This document shows positions 42,932 through 51,541 of a stretch of DNA of 64,000 bases, in pieces. The stretch covers positions 62,001 through 126,000 of the forward strand of contig NZ_JAJHNP010000011.1 of the NCBI RefSeq assembly GCF_020819595.1. Direction: 5' to 3'. The position numbers were made by a program, and so were the translations under genes. The stretch comes from Streptomyces barringtoniae (GTDB lineage Bacteria > Actinomycetota > Actinomycetes > Streptomycetales > Streptomycetaceae). Within the stretch, counting starts at the first letter, position 1. Every line of letters starts with the position of its first letter. The notes beneath the pieces were generated by a model. The model was not told the DNA's origin, searched no databases, and saw nothing but the letters and a program-made list of their open reading frames with translations.

Positions 42932-44188
42932 TCAGCGCACACCGCGGATGGGCAGGATGGCGAGGGCGCCGAGCAGCGACAGCGCGCCGCCGAACAGGAA
43001 CAGCGGGGTGTAGCCGCCGAGCGCGGTGACCACGGCCGAGGCGACGAACGGCGCTACGATCTGCGGCCCGGCGTTGGCGATGTTCAGCACGCCCAGATCA
43101 CGTGCGGCGTCCTCGGCGCGGGGGAGCACGAGGGTGACGACGGCGGTGTCCACGGCCATGAAGCACCCGAACGCCAGCCCGTTGAGGGCGCTGAAGACGA
43201 GCATGCCCGGCCAGGTCGGTGCGACCACGGGCACCGCCATGACGACGCCCGCCAGCGCCGCCGAGACGCCGACGAACACCTTGCGCCGGTTCCAGCGGTC
43301 CGACAGCAGCCCGCCGACCAGCGTGGAGACGGCCATCGCCGCCATCGACACCGGAGTGAGGACGGCCATGGCGTCCGCCGCGCTCAGTCCCCTCGGCAGC
43401 GTGATGTGGTCGTCGAGGATGTACAACTGGTAGCCGACGACGGAGAAGTAGCCCAGCACCATCAGGGCGCGGCCGACGAAGGCCCAGCGGAAGTCACGGC
43501 TGCTCAGCGCCGACAGGAAGACCGCCGCGCGCCGGCGCCGGGGCAGAGCCGGTGCGGGTTCGGCATCCTGGTCCCGCGGCACGTCCCGGCACAGCGCCGT
43601 CAGCAGCACTGCCGCCGTTGCCGCCACGAGTCCCAGTGCCAGGTAGCCCGCGGAGAGATGCCCGGCGGTCCTCGAGGCGATGAGGACGCCCAGCGTGCCG
43701 CCCACCGGCAGGGCCAGCCCCACCAGGGCGGAGGCCGTGCCGCGCCGGGCCGGCGGGATCCGGTCGGGCACGATGGCGGTGACGGCGGCCTGGTAGACGT
43801 TCATGGTCGCCTGGACCAGGCACCAACCGATGCCCGCCAGCAGCGCCGTGCGCACGTTGCCGAGGAAGGCGAGCCCGGCCAGTGAGGCCAGCGCTCCGCC
43901 GAGCACCCAGGGGTTGCGCCGCCCCGAACGGTCCGAGAGCGCGCCGGCGACCGGATTGCAGGCGGTCGCGAACACCGAGCCGACCCCGCCGATCAGGCCC
44001 AGCAGCGCCACTTTGTGGTGCGCGTCGATCGCGGCGACCTGGGTGGGCAACAGGACGGACCCCACCCCCAGATACACCGCGTACATCGACGCGTTGGCGA
44101 CGAGCAGCAGCGTCATCAGCCCCCGCTGCCGGGACTCGGGTGCGGTCGGCACGGTGGCGGGCGGGAGGTCTTCGGTCGGCACAGGCAT
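42932..44188 (-). CDS. MFS transporter under LacI control
   Basis: 418 residues, 12 predicted hydrophobic helices. LGLIGGVGSVFATACNPVAGALSDRSGRRNPW gives the motif A loop (SDRSGRRNPW), and TLVGGLLSDRWNRRKVF the repeat in the second half. The call of sugar or oligosaccharide MFS rests on context: the LacI-type regulator is divergent, and a LacI-like operator lies 50 bp upstream of the start. ATG at 44188 follows CAGGAG. It may take up a glycoside or ester that the neighbouring hydrolase then cleaves. Confidence 0.82.
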   Translation of the reverse strand: MPVPTEDLPPATVPTAPESRQRGLMTLLLVANASMYAVYLGVGSVLLPTQVAAIDAHHKVALLGLIGGVGSVFATACNPVAGALSDRSGRRNPWVLGGALASLAGLAFLGNVRTALLAGIGWCLVQATMNVYQAAVTAIVPDRIPPARRGTASALVGLALPVGGTLGVLIASRTAGHLSAGYLALGLVAATAAVLLTALCRDVPRDQDAEPAPALPRRRRAAVFLSALSSRDFRWAFVGRALMVLGYFSVVGYQLYILDDHITLPRGLSAADAMAVLTPVSMAAMAVSTLVGGLLSDRWNRRKVFVGVSAALAGVVMAVPVVAPTWPGMLVFSALNGLAFGCFMAVDTAVVTLVLPRAEDAARDLGVLNIANAGPQIVAPFVASAVVTALGGYTPLFLFGGALSLLGALAILPIRGVR

Positions 44189-44231
44189 GGCGACTCCTGG
44201 GAGGAAGGCAAGCAGCGGGGAAGCGGGACCG

Positions 44232-44251
44232 GGTTACTTACACGAGTAACC
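44232..44251. promoter_or_regulatory. LacI-type operator 1 (MFS gene)
   Basis: GGTTACT and AGTAACC flank an inner TTACACGAGTAA (44238-44249), one mismatch from the palindrome TTACACGTGTAA found intact at 46411. It lies 44-63 bp upstream of the MFS start. Confidence 0.75.
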
Positions 44252-44327
44252 AAGAAGGGTGGTCCTTGTGTAGCAGCCGGTTGCGGGGTTGAACAGGGGT
44301 CTGAGTCAGGCAAGCCGGTTCGTCACT

Positions 44328-44339
44328 TGACGCGTGTAA
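44328..44339. promoter_or_regulatory. LacI-type operator 2 (autoregulation of lacI)
   Basis: TGACGCGTGTAA matches the consensus TTACACGTGTAA at 10 of 12 positions and lies 36 bp before the LacI start codon. Confidence 0.6.
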
Positions 44340-44374
44340 CCTGAAGGCACGCGAAACGGGAGTGGAAGGGAACC

Positions 44375-45376
44375 ATGGCGAGGAAAGCGGCCGCGGCCGT
44401 CACCAGCGCCGATGTCGCCCGGCTGGCGGGCGTCTCGCGGGCCACGGTCTCCTTCGTGCTGAACAACACCCAGGCGCACCGCGTCAGCGAGGCGACCCGC
44501 GCGAAGGTCCTCGCCGCCGCGGACACCCTCGGCTACGTGCCGCACGCGGCGGCCCGCTCCCTGCGCGCGGGCCGCAACAACCTGGTGCTGATCCCGGCCG
44601 CAGTGTCCGCGATGGGCCGCCTGGTCAGCGGCTGGACGGACGACCTGCACACGGAGCTGGAGCGGTACGGCTACACGGCGGTCCTGCACGCCGGCCGGTT
44701 CTCCGACCCCGGCACCGCGGCCCGCGCCTGGGCCGAACTGCGCCCCGGCGCGGTACTGGCGCTGGACGGCACGAGCCTCGACGGGGCCGCCGTGAACGTG
44801 CTGCGGCGCGCCGGTGTCCGGGCCCTGATGGCCCTCGCGCCGCAGCCGGTCGAGGGCGTGTGCACGGTCGTGTTCGACGACCGACGGGTGGGCGTGCTGG
44901 CGGCCGAACACCTCGTCGCGCAGGGGCGGCGGCGCATCGGCGTCGTCATGCCCCGCGAACGCGGCCTCGCCGCCTTCGCCGAGCCCCGCCTGGCCGGTGC
45001 GCGGAGCGTGGCCGCCCGGACGACGGCGACCGTGGCGCGGGTGGACATGGAGTACACGCACGCGTCCGCCGCCGAACTGGCGAACGGCTGGGCGGAGCGC
45101 GGTCTGGACGGCGTCTTCGCCTACAACGACGAGTACGCGGCGCTGCTGCTGGCCGTGCTGCGGGACGCGGGGGTCGGCGTTCCCGGTGACGTCGCCGTCG
45201 TAGGCTGCGACGACCTCGTGACAGCGGCCCTGCAGCGCCCCGCGCTCACGACGATCCGGCTGGAGGTGCCCTCCGCCGCGCGGGTGGCCGCGGCGCTGCA
45301 CGACTTGATCGAGACCGGCACCGCGGCACCCCTGCCGGCGGTCGAGCCGGTGCTCGTGCGCCGCGAGTCGGCCTGA
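44375..45376 (+). CDS. LacI-family transcriptional repressor
   Basis: 333 residues. The N-terminal helix-turn-helix and hinge read TSADVARLAGVSRATVSFVL and VPHAAARSLRAG. The effector-binding half has two Rossmann-like lobes with DGVFAYNDEYAALLL and VAVVGCDDL near the C-terminus. GGAAGGGA precedes the ATG at 44375. Three sites of the form TTACACGTGTAA sit before the MFS gene, this gene and the alpha/beta hydrolase gene, defining a small regulon; the likely inducer is a sugar derivative or the hydrolase substrate. Confidence 0.93.
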   Translation: MARKAAAAVTSADVARLAGVSRATVSFVLNNTQAHRVSEATRAKVLAAADTLGYVPHAAARSLRAGRNNLVLIPAAVSAMGRLVSGWTDDLHTELERYGYTAVLHAGRFSDPGTAARAWAELRPGAVLALDGTSLDGAAVNVLRRAGVRALMALAPQPVEGVCTVVFDDRRVGVLAAEHLVAQGRRRIGVVMPRERGLAAFAEPRLAGARSVAARTTATVARVDMEYTHASAAELANGWAERGLDGVFAYNDEYAALLLAVLRDAGVGVPGDVAVVGCDDLVTAALQRPALTTIRLEVPSAARVAAALHDLIETGTAAPLPAVEPVLVRRESA

Positions 45377-45408
45377 CGGCAGCGGCCTTCGGGGAGGACC
45401 TGAGGAAG

Positions 45409-46344
45409 TCAGGCGGTCAGGTGGCCGTGCAGGAAGTCCACGCTGTGCGCCACGATCGCAGGCACCTCCGTGGAGCCGAGGAAGATGTGGTCGGCACCCT
45501 CGACCGGCCGCAGCGTGACGTCACCGCCCGCGTCCCGGAGCGCCCGCGCCAGCGCCTCGCTCTGGCCGTAGGGCACGACCTGGTCCTCGCGGCCGTGGAT
45601 CAGCAGGAACGGGGGTGCGCCGCGCTCCGCCGCGTACGTCACGGGGCTCGCGAGGCGCGCCCGCTCCCGGCGTTCGGTCTCCGGCCCGCCGAGCAGGGTG
45701 TGGACGGGGTTCGGGTACGGCGGTTCGCCGGGCAGGGACGGCATGGAGTGCGCCAGGAGCGGTTCGAGGTCGGAGACGCCGTACCAGTCGACGACGGCCC
45801 GCACCCGGCTGTCCCCCTCCGGCACGCCCTCCACGCCTTCGAGGCCGGTGCCGTGTGCGTCGGCGCGGACCAGTCCGGCCAGTGCGGCGAGGTGTCCACC
45901 GGCGGACTCGCCCCAGGCGCCGATCCGTTCGGGGTCGATGCCGAGGGCCGCGGCGTGGTGCCGTACGTACCGGATGGCGGCCTTGACGTCGTGCAACTGG
46001 GCGGGGAAGGGCGCCTCGAGGCTGTGCCGGTAGTCGATGCCCACCAGTGCCAGACCGGCCCCGAGGACAGCCCCGTGCAGCAGCTCCACCGGCACCGTCG
46101 GCGGCGGATAGCGCCGGTCGCCCTCCAGCCAGCCGCCGCCGTGGATCCACACGACGGCCGGTACGGGCCCTGCGGTGTGCGGTACATGGACGTCCAGCAG
46201 GCGCGGCCGGTAGCCCGGCGAGGTCGCGTAGGTCAGCCCGTGGAAACGGCGCACACCGTCGGCGCCGGTCACAGCGGGGGTGGGGGCGTGGAACGGGGGC
46301 GGCGGCCAGCCCGTGTCGAGCTGGGCGGGGGCGGTCGAGGTCAT
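45409..46344 (-). CDS. alpha/beta hydrolase, HSL-type esterase
   Basis: 311 residues. Oxyanion-hole motif HGGGW (69-73), nucleophile S147 in GESAGGH, acid/His pair in the C-terminal HGREDQVVPYGQSE and DHIFLG segments: a carboxylesterase of the hormone-sensitive-lipase/BD-FAE type, often active on acetylated sugars or short-chain esters. No signal peptide, so the substrate must be taken up, consistent with the nearby MFS gene of the same regulon. ATG at 46344 follows GGAAGG; a perfect LacI-type operator is 66 bp upstream. Confidence 0.88.
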   Translation of the reverse strand: MTSTAPAQLDTGWPPPPFHAPTPAVTGADGVRRFHGLTYATSPGYRPRLLDVHVPHTAGPVPAVVWIHGGGWLEGDRRYPPPTVPVELLHGAVLGAGLALVGIDYRHSLEAPFPAQLHDVKAAIRYVRHHAAALGIDPERIGAWGESAGGHLAALAGLVRADAHGTGLEGVEGVPEGDSRVRAVVDWYGVSDLEPLLAHSMPSLPGEPPYPNPVHTLLGGPETERRERARLASPVTYAAERGAPPFLLIHGREDQVVPYGQSEALARALRDAGGDVTLRPVEGADHIFLGSTEVPAIVAHSVDFLHGHLTA

Positions 46345-46409
46345 GGCGGGGCCTTCCGTCGTCGGCCGGAACGGTGCGCCGGGGCGCGGAGTCGTCGGCG
46401 CAGCGAGAT

Positions 46410-46423
46410 GTTACACGTGTAAC
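46410..46423. promoter_or_regulatory. LacI-type operator 3 (hydrolase gene)
   Basis: GTTACACGTGTAAC is a perfect 14-bp palindrome 66 bp upstream of the alpha/beta hydrolase start and defines the consensus for the other two sites. Confidence 0.8.
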
Positions 46424-46525
46424 CACCCACTGGCGAGGGTTCTCGACGGCCGCGCGGCGCGGCGTGCCGGGGCCTGAGGGGGAGGTCGGGGCCGAGTGTC
46501 GGGGACGGGTCAGGTGTCCACCGGG

Positions 46526-46830
46526 TCAGGCCACGTGTCGTCCGCCCTCCAGGGTCGGCGCGTCGCCGGTCGTGTACGCGGCCCGGGCCGGACTGGCCAC
46601 GGCCTCGGCCACGTCCAGCGGTGAACCGACGCCGCGCAGCGGGGCGTTGGCGCTGATCCAGGCACAGGAGTTCTCCCACACCTCCTCGGCCCGGTCGTAC
46701 CAGGGTGTCTCGATGAGGCCCGGCGCGACCGCGTTCACCCGGATCTCCGGGCCCAGCTGGGTGGCGAGCAGACGGGGCAGGTGGTTGGAGGGTGGCCTTG
46801 CTCACGGACCCGCCGGGCGTACGCCGGGTC
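46526..46830 (-). pseudogene. C-terminal remnant of a short-chain dehydrogenase
   Basis: The minus strand reads SKATL, then after a frame change HLPRLLATQLGPEI and VNAVAPGLIETPW, then the usual SDR end with TGDAPTLEGGRHVA. The first half, including the cofactor motif and the catalytic Ser/Tyr, is gone. The break abuts the truncated MOSC gene on the other strand. Confidence 0.75.
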
Positions 46831-46889
46831 GGCGACATCGCCCTGCACGTGAACCGCGTCGGGCAGTCCGGCCGCGAGGGCCGTGCGAG

Positions 46890-47294
46890 GTGCGCGCCGG
46901 GCTGGGGCTCGTCGGCGACCGCTACTTCAACCGGCCCGCCCACCGCAACGCCTCGATCACCCTCATGGCCGTCGAACGGCTTCCGCGGCCGGGTACGCAC
47001 CCGGCGGACCTGCTGTGCACCCGGCGCCACGTCCTGCTGCGCGGGACCGACGTCGACGCCTACACCGGCGCGACCGTCTTCCTCGACTGCGGCACCGGCA
47101 CCGGCCCCGTGGACCTCGCGGTGCGCAGCACCGCCCGGCCCTGCGCCCGGCTGGACACCACCCTCGGCCCCGGGGCGCAGCGCGCGCTGCCCGGCGGCGG
47201 GGGAGTGCGCTGCCGGCCGCTGACCGACGGCACCCTCACCGTCGGCCCGGCCCTGTTCGGGGTGCGCGATCCGGGCCGCACCGCTGCCTGCTGA
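46890..47294 (+). pseudogene. MOSC-domain protein, N-terminally truncated
   Basis: GLGLVGDRYFNRPAHRNASITL, split here as GDRYFNRPAHR and ASITLMAVE, then LCTRRHVLLRGTDVDAYTG and the conserved cysteine in ARPCARLDTTLGPGAQ identify a MOSC domain, which handles sulfur on the molybdenum cofactor. Only about 134 residues can be translated (from GTG 46890); the first 40 or so usual residues are missing and upstream DNA belongs to the broken SDR. Could still make a protein, but is more likely dead. Confidence 0.6.
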
Positions 47295-47354
47295 GCCGGC
47301 GGTGCCCGAACCGCCTACCGTGAGGACAGGGGGCCGACTCGGACAAGGAACGTT

Positions 47355-48149
47355 ATGGACCTCCAGCTCACGGACAATGTCGCTGTCGTCACGGGCGCGA
47401 GCAAGGGCATCGGCCTCGCCATCGCCGACGCCTTCGCCCGCGAGGGCGTACACGTCGTCGCCGGCAGCCGGGGCATCACCCCGGAACTCGAAGGGCTGCA
47501 CGAGAAGTACGGCGTCACCGCGGTCCCGGTCGACCTGGCCACCGCGGACGGACCCCACACACTCGTCCGGCTCGCGGTGGAGCAGTACGGCAGGATCGGC
47601 ATCCTGGTCAACAACCTGGGTGCCGCTACGCCCCGGCAGAGCTTCCTGGACATCGACGACGCCGAATGGCAACGCATCTTCGACCTCACCCTGTTCAGCG
47701 CGGTCCGGACCAGCCGCGCGGCGCTTCCCCACCTGCTGGACGCGGACGGCGGTTCCATCATCAACATCAGCTCCATCAACGCGCGCCTGCCCTTTCCCGC
47801 AGTCGTGGACTACTCCGCGGCGAAGGCCGGGCTGACCAGCCTGACCAAGTCGCTGTCCGAGGAGTTCGCACCGCGGGGCGTCCGGGTCAACGCGATCGCC
47901 CCGGGGCCGGTTCGCACTCCGTTCTGGACCGCCCCGGGTGGCTTCGCCGACGCCATGGCGGCCCAGGCCGGCACCACCGCGCAGGAAGCGATCGATGTCG
48001 TCGTGCCGCAGAGCATGGGCATCTCCACCGGGCGGGTCACCGAAGCGCACGAAGTCGCCGACCTGGCTCTCTTCCTCGCCTCCCCACTGGCGGGCAACAT
48101 CACGGGAGCCGAGTTCACCATCGACGGCGGCCAGGTCAAGACGGTGTGA
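47355..48149 (+). CDS. short-chain dehydrogenase/reductase
   Basis: 264 residues. Cofactor motif TGASKGIG at 13-20, NNLG at about 91-94, catalytic Ser in ISSINARLP, Y153 and K157 in YSAAK, then VNAIAPGPVRTPFW and the C-terminal DGGQVKTV. A classical SDR, NAD(P)-dependent, substrate unknown. It resembles in type the broken SDR 0.5 kb upstream and could be its functional replacement. A purine-rich AAGGAA precedes the ATG. Confidence 0.9.
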   Translation: MDLQLTDNVAVVTGASKGIGLAIADAFAREGVHVVAGSRGITPELEGLHEKYGVTAVPVDLATADGPHTLVRLAVEQYGRIGILVNNLGAATPRQSFLDIDDAEWQRIFDLTLFSAVRTSRAALPHLLDADGGSIINISSINARLPFPAVVDYSAAKAGLTSLTKSLSEEFAPRGVRVNAIAPGPVRTPFWTAPGGFADAMAAQAGTTAQEAIDVVVPQSMGISTGRVTEAHEVADLALFLASPLAGNITGAEFTIDGGQVKTV

Positions 48150-48160
48150 TCCCCGTTTCC

Positions 48161-48240
48161 GCCCACCCGGCCGACCGGCCCGCCCACCCCGGCCGACCGG
48201 CCCGCCCACCCGGCCGACCGGCCCGCCCACCCGGCCCGGC
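48161..48240. repeat. 20-22 bp minisatellite, four copies
   Basis: GCCCACCCGGCCGACCGGCC recurs with small length changes between the SDR and the FUSC-like gene. Confidence 0.75.
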
Positions 48241-48279
48241 GCCCGGCGGGCGGCCTCGCCGTTCGGTGACCGGGCCCGG

Positions 48280-49422
48280 TCAGGTGCCGGAGACGACCAG
48301 CTGATCGGCCAGCCGGTGGGCCTGGGCGAGCAGGGCGCCGTACGTGGCGAGCTCGTCGGGGTCGTCCCTCGTGCCACCGACCAGGTGCCGGCGCAGATCG
48401 TCCAGCGTCGCGCGCAACCGGGCCACGGCCGCGCGCAGCCGGTCCTCGTGCCCGTCGGACTCGTCGCCGAACCGGCTGTGGCTGTAGAGCCGCAGCGCGT
48501 GTGCCGTGCGGCGCAGGAACTCGGCGTAGCGGTGGGCGAGTTCGGGATGCGGCCGGGGTGCCGCCCGGTCCGCCGTGGCGGCCTCCAGCACCGTGCGGGT
48601 CACGCCCGCCGTGTGCACGGCCGCGTAGTCCAGCACCAGGAGCGCGTCGTCGTACCCCTTGCCGGGCGGTGGCCCGGCGCCGGTGCGCCGGCGGCGCAGG
48701 TTGCCGCGCAGGCTCTCCCGGCTCCACTCGACCGAGGAGCGGGCCTGCTCCACGAGCCGGCGCAGCCGCAGGGCCCGCTCGTGCCGGGCGCCGGCCTCCT
48801 CGGCGTCCCAGCGTCCCTCGGTCAGCCCCTCGGCGACGTCCCGCAGGATGTCGTGGGCCTCCTCGGTCGCGCCCTTCAGCACGGCCCGGCTGTCCCGCAG
48901 GTACAGCGGTGGCCGCACCAGCGCGTTGACGGCGATGCCGACCACGGCTCCGAACAGGGCCTCGGCGAGCCGGGCCGCGGAGGTGGCGACGGTGACGGAG
49001 CCGCCGGTCAGGACGAAGAGGGCGCCGGTGGCCGCGTAGATGCCCTGGCTGCCCAGGCGCCGCCACTGGCCGAGCAGCATCGCCAGGGGCAGGACGACGG
49101 CCATCGCGGCCATCGAGTCGCGCAGCGGCAGCGCCACCGCGGTGGCCACGACCGTGCCGGCCGCGATCGCCGCGAGCTGCTGCAGCCCGTGCGCGATGGA
49201 CCGGAACACGGTCGACTCCACCAGGACCACCGCCACCCAGGGCGCGACGAACGCCATCGGAGCGTGCAGCCACCAGCCCGCCACCGCCCAGGCCAGCCAC
49301 GCGGCCAGGGCCGCCTTCACCGCCTGGGCGGCCAGATCGCGCTCCCGGCACGGTCCGGCCCAGGCCCGGGCCACACCGCGCGCCGCGACCGTCACCTCAT
49401 GCCACAGTGCCTGCCACGTCAC
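48280..49422 (-). CDS. FUSC-family (aromatic acid exporter-like) membrane protein
   Basis: 380 residues. The first half has six hydrophobic helices, including AVKAALAAWLAWAVAGWWL and VAPWVAVVLVESTVFRSIAHGLQQLAAI with the glycine-rich GTVVATAVAL, the layout of FUSC/DUF2955-type half-transporters. The second half is a charged, helical cytoplasmic domain (ATEEAHDILRDVAEGLTEGR and onward). GTG at 49422 is preferred since GGAG is 7 nt upstream; the ATG at 49428 is too close to it. Efflux of aromatic acids is an inference from the family; the FAD monooxygenase next door makes that plausible. Confidence 0.75.
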   Translation of the reverse strand: MTWQALWHEVTVAARGVARAWAGPCRERDLAAQAVKAALAAWLAWAVAGWWLHAPMAFVAPWVAVVLVESTVFRSIAHGLQQLAAIAAGTVVATAVALPLRDSMAAMAVVLPLAMLLGQWRRLGSQGIYAATGALFVLTGGSVTVATSAARLAEALFGAVVGIAVNALVRPPLYLRDSRAVLKGATEEAHDILRDVAEGLTEGRWDAEEAGARHERALRLRRLVEQARSSVEWSRESLRGNLRRRRTGAGPPPGKGYDDALLVLDYAAVHTAGVTRTVLEAATADRAAPRPHPELAHRYAEFLRRTAHALRLYSHSRFGDESDGHEDRLRAAVARLRATLDDLRRHLVGGTRDDPDELATYGALLAQAHRLADQLVVSGT

Positions 49423-49489
49423 GCGCATGCTCCGCGCACCGCCCCGGACACGGCTGCGCACCGTTCGCCTGCATCGCATACCACCCGGG

Positions 49490-49625
49490 TGACCAACGGC
49501 CCATCCCCTACGCGCCTTCCCCGCCCATAGGCCCTGGCCACAGGCGCGACGGCCGCGGTCCGCCCGCGCCGCAGCGGGCGGTACGCGGGCTGGGGGAGGT
49601 GCGTTAGAGGATGGGCCGTTGGTCA
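49490..49625. repeat. 136-bp element with long terminal inverted repeats
   Basis: TGACCAACGGCCCATCC (49490-49506) and its exact reverse complement (49609-49625) bound the element, and homology extends inward imperfectly to about 28 bp. An inner 8-bp hairpin CCGCCCGC/GCGGGCGG is at 49560-49581. The right arm contains the stop codon of the FAD monooxygenase gene. It could be a MITE-like insertion or a long-range terminator structure. Confidence 0.65.
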
Positions 49626-50780
49626 GCCCAGGTGAGGTGGTGTCCAGTCGGCGTGCCGGAGGATCGCTCGTGTCGTCAGCCGGGACGGGACGACCCGCAG
49701 CGCGGTGTTGCGCAGGGCCACGGCCAGTGGATGGGACAGTCGCTGGCCCATCCGGCCCGCCTGCCGGGCCGCGCGGGAGACCGCCTGCGAGCGCGGGCGG
49801 CGCTCGGCGTCGTACCGGGCCAGGGCGGAGGCTACGGAGGGCTCCGCGGTGAGCGCGGCGGCGAGCGTGACCGCGTCCTCCAGGGCCTGGCAGGCGCCCT
49901 GGCCGAGATTCGGTGTCATGGCGTGCGCGGCGTCGCCGAGGAGCGCCACCCGGCCCGCGACGAACGACCGCAGGGGAGTTGCCAGTTCGTGGATGTCGTG
50001 GTGGAGCACGGCCTCCGGCCGGGTCGCGTCCAGAAGGGCGGGGATCGGTTCGTGCCAGCCGTCGAAGCGGCGGCGCAGCATGCCGAGCGGGTCGGCGTGG
50101 CGCACCCCGGGTGCAGCGGTGAGCACCGCGTGCCATTCGGCCCGGCCGTCGCGGAAGCCGATGTGGCCGAACTCCGCCCCCTCGCCCCAGGTCAGTTCGA
50201 AGTCGGTGGGCAGATCCAGCGGCCCGTCGGTCACGGCCCGCAGGACCGCCGAGCCGGCGTACACCGGGCCGGGATGATCGGGGAACAGCAGTCCGCGCAG
50301 CCGGCTGCCCACCCCGTCGGCCGCGACGACCAGGTCGGCGTCCAGAACCCGGGCCCCGGCCGGCACTCCCACCCGGCCGGGGGCCGAGCGGTCCAGCGCG
50401 GGCACGGTGACGCCGACCAGCAGGCTCTCGGCCGGCAGGGCCTCGCGCACCAGGCGGTGCAGGACCGCGCGCCGGATCCCGACGATCGGCGTGCCCAGCG
50501 CGCGTTCGAGGGCGGCACCGTCCATCCGCGCCAGCCATCGGCCGTCGGGGGCGCGGGTGCCGCCGGTGTACTGCGGGCGTGCCGCGTCGCGTACGGCAGT
50601 GCCGACGCCGAGGGCGTCCAGGGCGCGCAGGCCGTTGGCGTGCAGCGAGATGCCCGCCCCCGCGTCGGCGAGGGTGCCGGCCCGCTCCACGACCCGTACG
50701 TCCCAGCCGATCCGGCTGAGGCCGATCGCCGCCGCCAGCCCGCCGATGCCACCGCCGACCACCACCGCCGTACCGCCCAT
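49623..50780 (-). CDS. FAD-dependent aromatic monooxygenase (salicylate hydroxylase type)
   Basis: 385 residues. FAD-binding VVGGGIGGLAAAIGL (7-21), a DG motif in LVVAADGVGSRLRGLLF, and GDAAHAMTPNLGQGACQALEDA late in the protein place it in the PHBH/salicylate hydroxylase family, which adds one oxygen to aromatic rings with NAD(P)H. Divergent from a TetR regulator across a 28-bp palindrome, so expression is probably induced by its own aromatic substrate. ATG at 50780. The stop lies in the right arm of a 136-bp inverted-repeat element. Confidence 0.9.
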   Translation of the reverse strand: MGGTAVVVGGGIGGLAAAIGLSRIGWDVRVVERAGTLADAGAGISLHANGLRALDALGVGTAVRDAARPQYTGGTRAPDGRWLARMDGAALERALGTPIVGIRRAVLHRLVREALPAESLLVGVTVPALDRSAPGRVGVPAGARVLDADLVVAADGVGSRLRGLLFPDHPGPVYAGSAVLRAVTDGPLDLPTDFELTWGEGAEFGHIGFRDGRAEWHAVLTAAPGVRHADPLGMLRRRFDGWHEPIPALLDATRPEAVLHHDIHELATPLRSFVAGRVALLGDAAHAMTPNLGQGACQALEDAVTLAAALTAEPSVASALARYDAERRPRSQAVSRAARQAGRMGQRLSHPLAVALRNTALRVVPSRLTTRAILRHADWTPPHLG

Positions 50781-50808
50781 GTCGGACCCCCTTCGACCTC
50801 GGTTCGCA

Positions 50809-50886
50809 CGGTACTTCTACAGGTGTAGAAGTACCGGCGAAGACCCTACAGCGGCGTTCTACGGCTGTAGAAGCAGGGGTGTAGAA
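50809..50886. promoter_or_regulatory. TetR operators between monooxygenase and regulator
   Basis: CGGTACTTCTACA-GG-TGTAGAAGTACCG is a perfect 13-bp-arm palindrome (50809-50836). TTCTACGGCTGTAGAA (50857-50872) is a second copy of its core, and TGTAGAA recurs as a half site at 50880-50886, touching the TetR start codon. Confidence 0.85.
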
Positions 50887-50887
50887 A

Positions 50888-51451
50888 GTGAGGGTGTCCA
50901 CAGACCGACGTACTCTCCTCGCCGACGCGGCCATCGGCGTCCTCGCCGACGCCGGAATGCGGGGGCTGACCCATCGCGCGGTGGACCGGGCGGCACAGCT
51001 GCCGCCCGGCACCACGTCCGCCTACTACCGCACCCGTCAGGCCCTGCTCACCGCGCTGGTCCGGCGCCTGGTGGCGCTCGACCAGGCCGAGCTGCAGGAG
51101 ATCGGGGCGCGGACGCCGCCGTTGCGGTCCGCCGGTGAAGTGGTCCGCGGGCTCGTCGCGTTCACGGCGGCGAGACTCACCGGGGACGGACGCAGACGCT
51201 CCCTGGCGCGCTACGCGTGCGCCGTCGAGAGCGCCCGTCATCCCGAACTGCGCGAGATCCTGGTGCCGCGCGAGAACCTGGCGCGGCAGGCGTTGTGCGA
51301 CTTCCTCGCCGCGCAGGGCGTGGCCGACCCGGAGGAACGCACGGTGACGCTGCTGACCTGCGTGGACGGCCTGGTCTTCGACCGGCTGGTGAACGGCGGG
51401 AGCGTGGCGGAGGAGGAGCTCCGCGGACTGGTGACGGCGGCCCTGCGCTGA
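50888..51451 (+). CDS. TetR-family transcriptional repressor
   Basis: 187 residues. The N-terminal helix-turn-helix spans about residues 8-50, with AGMRGLTHRAVDRAAQLPPG and TSAYYRTRQALL, the standard TetR pattern. The C-terminal all-helical domain is variable and would bind the inducer. There is no Shine-Dalgarno; GTG 50888 is immediately preceded by operator DNA, so a leaderless message is possible. It should repress itself and the divergent monooxygenase. Confidence 0.92.
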   Translation: MRVSTDRRTLLADAAIGVLADAGMRGLTHRAVDRAAQLPPGTTSAYYRTRQALLTALVRRLVALDQAELQEIGARTPPLRSAGEVVRGLVAFTAARLTGDGRRRSLARYACAVESARHPELREILVPRENLARQALCDFLAAQGVADPEERTVTLLTCVDGLVFDRLVNGGSVAEEELRGLVTAALR

Positions 51452-51541
51452 GCGGTACGACGACGGGGCGCCGGTGGTGCGTACCTGTTCCCATCGGCGC
51501 CGTGTCCCTTGGGATGCACGGCAGTTGACGGTGGTCAGGGC

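Noticed and set aside
48280..51015. One 911-residue minus-strand protein spanning the FUSC-like and monooxygenase region
   Set aside because: The upstream part is antisense or out of frame with the recognised FAD monooxygenase; the FUSC-like protein has its own start at 49422.
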